From: Balneolaceae bacterium SMO_bin1
GTDB taxonomy: Bacteria; Bacteroidota; Rhodothermia; Balneolales; Balneolaceae
DNA: 9,845 nt
Assembly (NCBI GenBank): GCA_003123965.1
Contig: NNSL01000405.1
Span: 1-9,845 of the forward strand
Reading direction: 5' to 3'
Below are positions 6,708 through 9,845 of this stretch, one piece after another. Position 1 is the stretch's first letter, and every line of letters starts with the position of its first letter. The position numbers and the translations under genes are program-made. The notes beneath the pieces were generated by a model, which made no database searches, was not told the DNA's origin, and saw nothing but the letters and a program-made list of their open reading frames with translations.

Positions 6708-6719
6708 TAAATTTGCACC
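6708..6719 (+). promoter_or_regulatory. Bacteroidota-type -7 promoter box for the DUF819 gene
   Basis: TAAATTTGCACC matches TAnnTTTG exactly and repeats the GCACC extension seen at the anmK promoter. The gene start at 6818 is about 100 bases downstream, which gives a leader of roughly 95 bases with no obvious hairpin. No TTG is present at -33, where the palindrome at 6680-6696 lies instead. Confidence 0.5.
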
Positions 6720-6817
6720 ATTGCCCTCTCATCAGTTAGATTCAGTTTTCAAATTCAACCGATGTTTTTATTGATTAGCTACATCTATCCGTCACCCCAA
6801 ACTGAATAAATTTCTGC

Positions 6818-8074
6818 ATGTTTTCATTTTTTCTAGCCGCCCCCGTTTTTACCAACGACGCCATCGTGCTTGGAATTTTGCTCATCATTTTGGCTGCAAT
6901 CTTCATCACCGCCAACAGCGAGCGCCCCTTCTGGCAAAAGTTTTACACCTTCGTGCCCTCGCTGCTGTTGTGCTATTTCATTCCTTCGATACTAAATTCC
7001 GCGGGGTTGATATCGGGTGAAGAATCGAATCTCTATTTCGTGGCTTCGCGTTATCTGCTGCCGGCCAGCTTGGTGCTTCTAACGCTTAGCATTGATTTTA
7101 AAGGCATCATCGGGCTTGGGCCCAAAGCCATTATCATGTTTTTGGCAGGTACCACGGGTATTGTTATTGGCGGGCCGCTTGCGTTGATACTTTTCTCATA
7201 TGTGGCACCCGAAGTAGTAGGTGGAGCCGGACCGGATGAAATTTGGAGAGGTCTTTCTACCGTTGCGGGTAGCTGGATTGGCGGCGGCGCAAACCAAACA
7301 GCCATGTATGAAATTTATAGCCCAAGCGATGAACTGTTCTCGGCAATGATTACGGTCGACATCATTGTAGCCAACATTTGGCTCGGATTTCTGCTTTACG
7401 GCGCCGGTATATCAGAACGCATTGACAAGTGGTTCAACGCAGATGCCACTCCCATTACGGAACTCCGGAAGAAAATGGAAAGCTACAAGGAAAGCATCAC
7501 CCGGGTAGCGTCTATGGCTGACCTTACTACGATATGTGCGGTGGGATTTGCCATTACCGGCATTGCTCATTTCGGTTCAGATACCATCACGCCATGGATT
7601 AATGCCAATTATCCCGAGCTTAGCAAAATGAGCTTGGGTTCAGGGTTTTTCTGGATCATCGTAATAGCAACCACCGGCGGGTTGGGCCTCTCATTCACCA
7701 AAGCGCGAGAGCTTGAAGGTGTCGGCGCCTCTAAAGTGGGTAGCTTGTTCCTATACATATTGGTAGCCACCATCGGCATGAAAATGGATGTGCTGGCCAT
7801 ATTTGAAAATCCCGGGTTCTTCCTGATCGGCCTTTCCTGGATTATGGTTCACGTGATTATACTTCTGGTTGTTGGCAAAATTATTAACGCCCCATTTTTC
7901 TTTACCGCGGTGGGCAGCCAGGCCAATGTGGGCGGAGCTGCATCGGCGCCTATTGTGGCCTCGGCTTTTCACCCTGCACTGGCACCCGTGGGCGTGCTGC
8001 TTGCAGTACTGGGATATGCGCTCGGCACCTATGCCGCCATATTCTGTGCCGAAATTATGCGCGTGGTGAGCTAA
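6818..8074 (+). CDS. DUF819 family integral membrane protein
   Basis: A 418-residue inner-membrane protein with about 10-12 hydrophobic segments (for example residues 14-32, 42-62, 72-92, 103-128, 174-196, 236-251, 276-292, 308-324, 333-356 and 388-411). A soluble charged loop lies at about 199-232. I assign DUF819 (YjcL-like) from overall pattern and the Gly-rich blocks. Two stand out: GSWIGGGANQTAM at 151-163 and GSQANVGGAASAPIV at 366-380, which look like equivalent elements of two halves, as in carriers built from inverted repeats. The family's substrate is not established to my knowledge, so transport is an inference. It is divergent from dapB with 237 bases between and has its own promoter box at 6708. 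The ATG at 6818 is the first of the frame and has an A/T-rich leader without Shine-Dalgarno. Confidence 0.85.
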   Translation: MFSFFLAAPVFTNDAIVLGILLIILAAIFITANSERPFWQKFYTFVPSLLLCYFIPSILNSAGLISGEESNLYFVASRYLLPASLVLLTLSIDFKGIIGLGPKAIIMFLAGTTGIVIGGPLALILFSYVAPEVVGGAGPDEIWRGLSTVAGSWIGGGANQTAMYEIYSPSDELFSAMITVDIIVANIWLGFLLYGAGISERIDKWFNADATPITELRKKMESYKESITRVASMADLTTICAVGFAITGIAHFGSDTITPWINANYPELSKMSLGSGFFWIIVIATTGGLGLSFTKARELEGVGASKVGSLFLYILVATIGMKMDVLAIFENPGFFLIGLSWIMVHVIILLVVGKIINAPFFFTAVGSQANVGGAASAPIVASAFHPALAPVGVLLAVLGYALGTYAAIFCAEIMRVVS

Positions 8075-8095
8075 AAAATCGACTATCATTCCGGC

Positions 8096-8107
8096 TGCGT
8101 TTGCACC
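8096..8107 (+). promoter_or_regulatory. Candidate -7 box upstream of the serine hydrolase-like gene
   Basis: TGCGTTTGCACC matches TAnnTTTG with one mismatch (G for A) but has the same TTTGCACC core as the two better boxes in this window. It lies 22 bases after the DUF819 stop and would give a leader of about 75 bases containing the inverted repeat at 8120-8169. A second, weaker box is TCAATTTG at 8165-8172, which would leave a very short leader. Confidence 0.35.
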
Positions 8108-8119
8108 TGTGAAAGTATG

Positions 8120-8169
8120 ATTGAAGGCCTGATTCCCACCGGCAGAATCCGTATATTCAGGCTTTCAAT
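8120..8169 (+). repeat. Long inverted repeat between DUF819 and serine hydrolase-like genes
   Basis: ATTGAAGGCCTG (8120-8131) pairs with CAGGCTTTCAAT (8158-8169) over 12 positions with one G-U wobble. Inside, GATTC (8131-8135) pairs with GAATC (8145-8149) around a 9-base loop, leaving CGTATATT unpaired on the 3' side. There is no T-run after it. It may terminate the upstream transcript, or form a leader structure ending 17 bases before the next start. Confidence 0.5.
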
Positions 8170-8186
8170 TTGAATTTAATTAGTAC

Positions 8187-9416
8187 ATGCGCATTCTCAA
8201 ATTTGCAGGCGCTTTTCTGCTCACTCTCATCGTTGTATTTCTTTTCACCTTCGGTTACAACCTCGATGCCCTGTTCACCCTATTCGAAAATCAGCGGGGT
8301 ATTAAAGAGGGTCAGGAGTGGGTACAAAAGACCAATTCCTTAAAAGGCTTAACAGAATATATCGGCGAACAGCCAGAGCGGGTATCCGTTGTTTCGCTGG
8401 CCATAAATGATCCGGATTCATCCATTATGTATAATCAGCATGCCCCGCGTACCATGGGCCGGCTTTCAGTACTCTTTTCGGTAATTGAGTATGCCCGGCA
8501 GGTTGAGCAAGGTACCATCAATCCAGATGAACAGGTTCCACTCTCAGAAATCAATCGATATCAACTGCCTTTTATTGACGAGTCGAGCCATGATGATGCC
8601 ATGAATATGCTGAACGATCGCCAGGCAAACAGCGAAGGTACCGTGGCCTTAAAACATGTGGTTGATGCCGCCGTTGCTTACAATGATCTTGCCATTACCG
8701 ATTACCTTTTTTATAAACTCAATCCTGCTTCTGTTGCCCAGCTCATGGACGAACTTTTGCTGCAGGAAACAGAGTCGCCGCTTCCGTTTAGCGGCCTGTA
8801 TATCACCTTAAACCCACATTTGCAGCAGCGTGAGGCCACGGCTCATTTCGATAGTTTAAGTCAGCTTTCCAGGCAGGAATTCACCCAACTGGTCTCAGAT
8901 AATACGGAGCGATTCCTAAATGATGATGGTTATAGAAGTGAGGTACTGCAACGGTTTGAAAATGGCGAAGGCCTTGATATAAAATTTACCATGATGCGCG
9001 ATGCGCTGGCATTTTTTCCCAAAACTACTGCCGACGAAATGGCGCGGCTCATGAAACAGCTACAGCAAGATAATCTTATATCACCGGCCGTTTCAGCGCG
9101 ATTGAAAGAGATTCTCGACTGGCCCCTGCAGAGCGGTACGGGGCGTCTGCAAAAAGATTTTGAAACCTATGGCGCCCTTTACGACAACCGAATGGGCATG
9201 CTTAACGGCATTGATTTTGGGGCATCGAGCTACAGCGGAGAACCGTTTGCTCAAGCTGTATTTTTTGATGATCTGCAGGTGGCCTTCTGGTTTCATATGA
9301 GCAGTAACTTGATGCACCAAGATTACCAACAGCGACTAATTTGGGACCCAGCCCTGCGAAGCGCCTCTGCCAGTCAAATCAATACTGCTGCAACTGATAC
9401 AACTACTCAATCATGA
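8187..9416 (+). CDS. Membrane-anchored serine hydrolase-like (class A beta-lactamase/PBP fold) protein with degenerate catalytic motifs
   Basis: A 409-residue protein with one N-terminal hydrophobic anchor (about 7-23) and the rest probably periplasmic. Residues about 65-180 and 300-372 follow the class A beta-lactamase-like pattern: strands VSVVSLAIND, a helix ending EYARQVEQGTINPDEQVPL like the segment after the catalytic Ser, a VVDAAVAYNDLAITDYLF helix like the SDN helix, and a final NGIDFG...QAVFF sheet. The catalytic motifs are not conserved. The SxxK position reads RLSV (92-95) or SVLF if shifted; SDN reads YND (165-167); KTG reads RMG (335-337). An insert of about 100 residues (about 195-295) is mostly helical and Gln/Glu-rich. 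The last 20 residues are low-complexity Ser/Thr/Ala. This is probably a pseudoenzyme that binds or scaffolds. Its stop overlaps the next gene by four bases. The fold assignment rests on pattern recognition and is moderate. Confidence 0.75.
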   Translation: MRILKFAGAFLLTLIVVFLFTFGYNLDALFTLFENQRGIKEGQEWVQKTNSLKGLTEYIGEQPERVSVVSLAINDPDSSIMYNQHAPRTMGRLSVLFSVIEYARQVEQGTINPDEQVPLSEINRYQLPFIDESSHDDAMNMLNDRQANSEGTVALKHVVDAAVAYNDLAITDYLFYKLNPASVAQLMDELLLQETESPLPFSGLYITLNPHLQQREATAHFDSLSQLSRQEFTQLVSDNTERFLNDDGYRSEVLQRFENGEGLDIKFTMMRDALAFFPKTTADEMARLMKQLQQDNLISPAVSARLKEILDWPLQSGTGRLQKDFETYGALYDNRMGMLNGIDFGASSYSGEPFAQAVFFDDLQVAFWFHMSSNLMHQDYQQRLIWDPALRSASASQINTAATDTTTQS

Positions 9417-9817
9417 ACAAATATAAGTTTCTATATCTTTTTTGGCTCCTGCCTTGCTACCTGCTTTTTCTGAGCATTCATCAGGGCGCTGTGTTTTACA
9501 GCGTAGTTGACACCTACGAAAATGGCCAGAGCTATTACGCCGATGTTGTTGAATTTGACTTAAAGCAGATTGCTGCCCAGACCAATGGCTACGTAATATT
9601 GGAATTTGAAACTGATGATAACCCCAACTATCGGCAAAAGTTATCACTACCTGTTGAAATGGCGGGTCCCATCAGTAAAACCAATATCATTCCCATTCGC
9701 TACCAGCAAGGCGCGTTTGTAAACATAGTGATGGTACCGACCTACAGCACGCAAAAGAGCCTGGCACTTACAAACCTGGCTATGGCGTTCGTGGGGTTCT
9801 TAATTGCATTTTTGTAG
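9413..9817 (+). CDS. Small two-helix membrane protein, frame probably interrupted near its end
   Basis: A 134-residue product overlapping the upstream stop by ATGA (9413-9416), so translationally coupled to it. It has an N-terminal membrane segment (about 5-23), a periplasmic domain of mostly beta strands (about 25-115: YYADVVEFDL, GYVILEFETDD, a PVEMAGPI turn, IIPIRYQQGAFVNIVMVP) and a C-terminal membrane segment starting about residue 117. The layout (helix, small beta domain, helix) resembles DUF3592-type proteins, but I cannot confirm that family. The frame stops at TAG 9815-9817 in the middle of the second helix. Moving by one base at the T5 run (9809-9813) opens a frame reading VAYLVHKYVR to the window edge, which would finish the helix with a positive tail. 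The gene may therefore extend beyond 9845, through a real frameshift or a one-base sequence error. Confidence 0.7.
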   Translation: MNKYKFLYLFWLLPCYLLFLSIHQGAVFYSVVDTYENGQSYYADVVEFDLKQIAAQTNGYVILEFETDDNPNYRQKLSLPVEMAGPISKTNIIPIRYQQGAFVNIVMVPTYSTQKSLALTNLAMAFVGFLIAFL

Positions 9818-9845
9818 CCTACCTGGTGCATAAGTATGTCCGTAA

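Noticed and set aside
6581..6720. Lysine riboswitch in the dapB leader
   Set aside because: The region has only short stems and no multi-helix junction of the size that riboswitch needs (about 170 bases or more).
7751..8089. A 112-codon open frame on the minus strand over the end of the DUF819 gene
   Set aside because: Antisense to well-defined membrane segments; the product is His/Gly/Gln-rich with no family signature.
8187..9416. Active beta-lactamase or resistance gene
   Set aside because: SxxK, SDN and KTG are all altered when the conserved blocks are aligned, so drug hydrolysis is not supported.

Overview
The window looks like chromosomal core-metabolism DNA from a member of the Bacteroidota/Balneolota side of the FCB group. 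Three things point there. Intergenic regions carry TAnnTTTG-type -7 promoter boxes, and TTTGCACC occurs three times upstream of genes. No start codon has a convincing Shine-Dalgarno sequence, and leaders are A/T-rich. The protein families are also typical of this group (compact DapB, DapD succinylase-route enzyme, AnmK, lipoprotein MsrA). The phylum is inferred, and the genus cannot be told from this sequence. No RNA genes, insertion sequences, CRISPR arrays or phage genes were seen, and no gene-free stretch exceeds 300 bases.

Layout. Positions 43-1236 (minus) encode AnmK, a cell-wall recycling kinase. It is divergent from a tiny, very acidic protein of unknown function (1331-1582, plus). Next, on the plus strand (1663-3366), is a threonine synthase-like PLP enzyme whose C-terminal third looks like the linker and regulatory domain of 2-isopropylmalate synthase (LeuA). 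It converges with a minus-strand block, which in transcription order reads dapB (6580-5897), dapA (5893-5009), dapD (4966-4214), then msrA (4068-3397) after a 145-base gap rich in inverted repeats.

Right of dapB, a 237-base divergent region holds a hairpin-forming repeat near the dapB start, a palindrome and a good -7 box. It leads into a DUF819-type membrane protein (6818-8074, plus). A further leader with a long inverted repeat precedes a two-gene unit with a 4-base overlap. The first gene encodes a membrane-anchored protein with a beta-lactamase/PBP-like serine hydrolase fold but degraded catalytic motifs (8187-9416). The second encodes a small two-helix membrane protein whose frame stops at 9817 but appears to continue one frame over to the window edge.

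How it fits together. DapA, DapB and DapD carry out successive steps of the diaminopimelate/lysine pathway by the succinylase route and so feed peptidoglycan synthesis. AnmK recycles peptidoglycan sugar. Threonine synthase uses the other branch of the aspartate family. The best candidate for something unusual is the threonine synthase/LeuA-regulatory-domain fusion, which suggests branched-chain amino-acid feedback acting directly on threonine synthesis. The degenerate serine hydrolase and its overlapping partner come second. I see no evidence of a dedicated defence, secretion or mobile system here.
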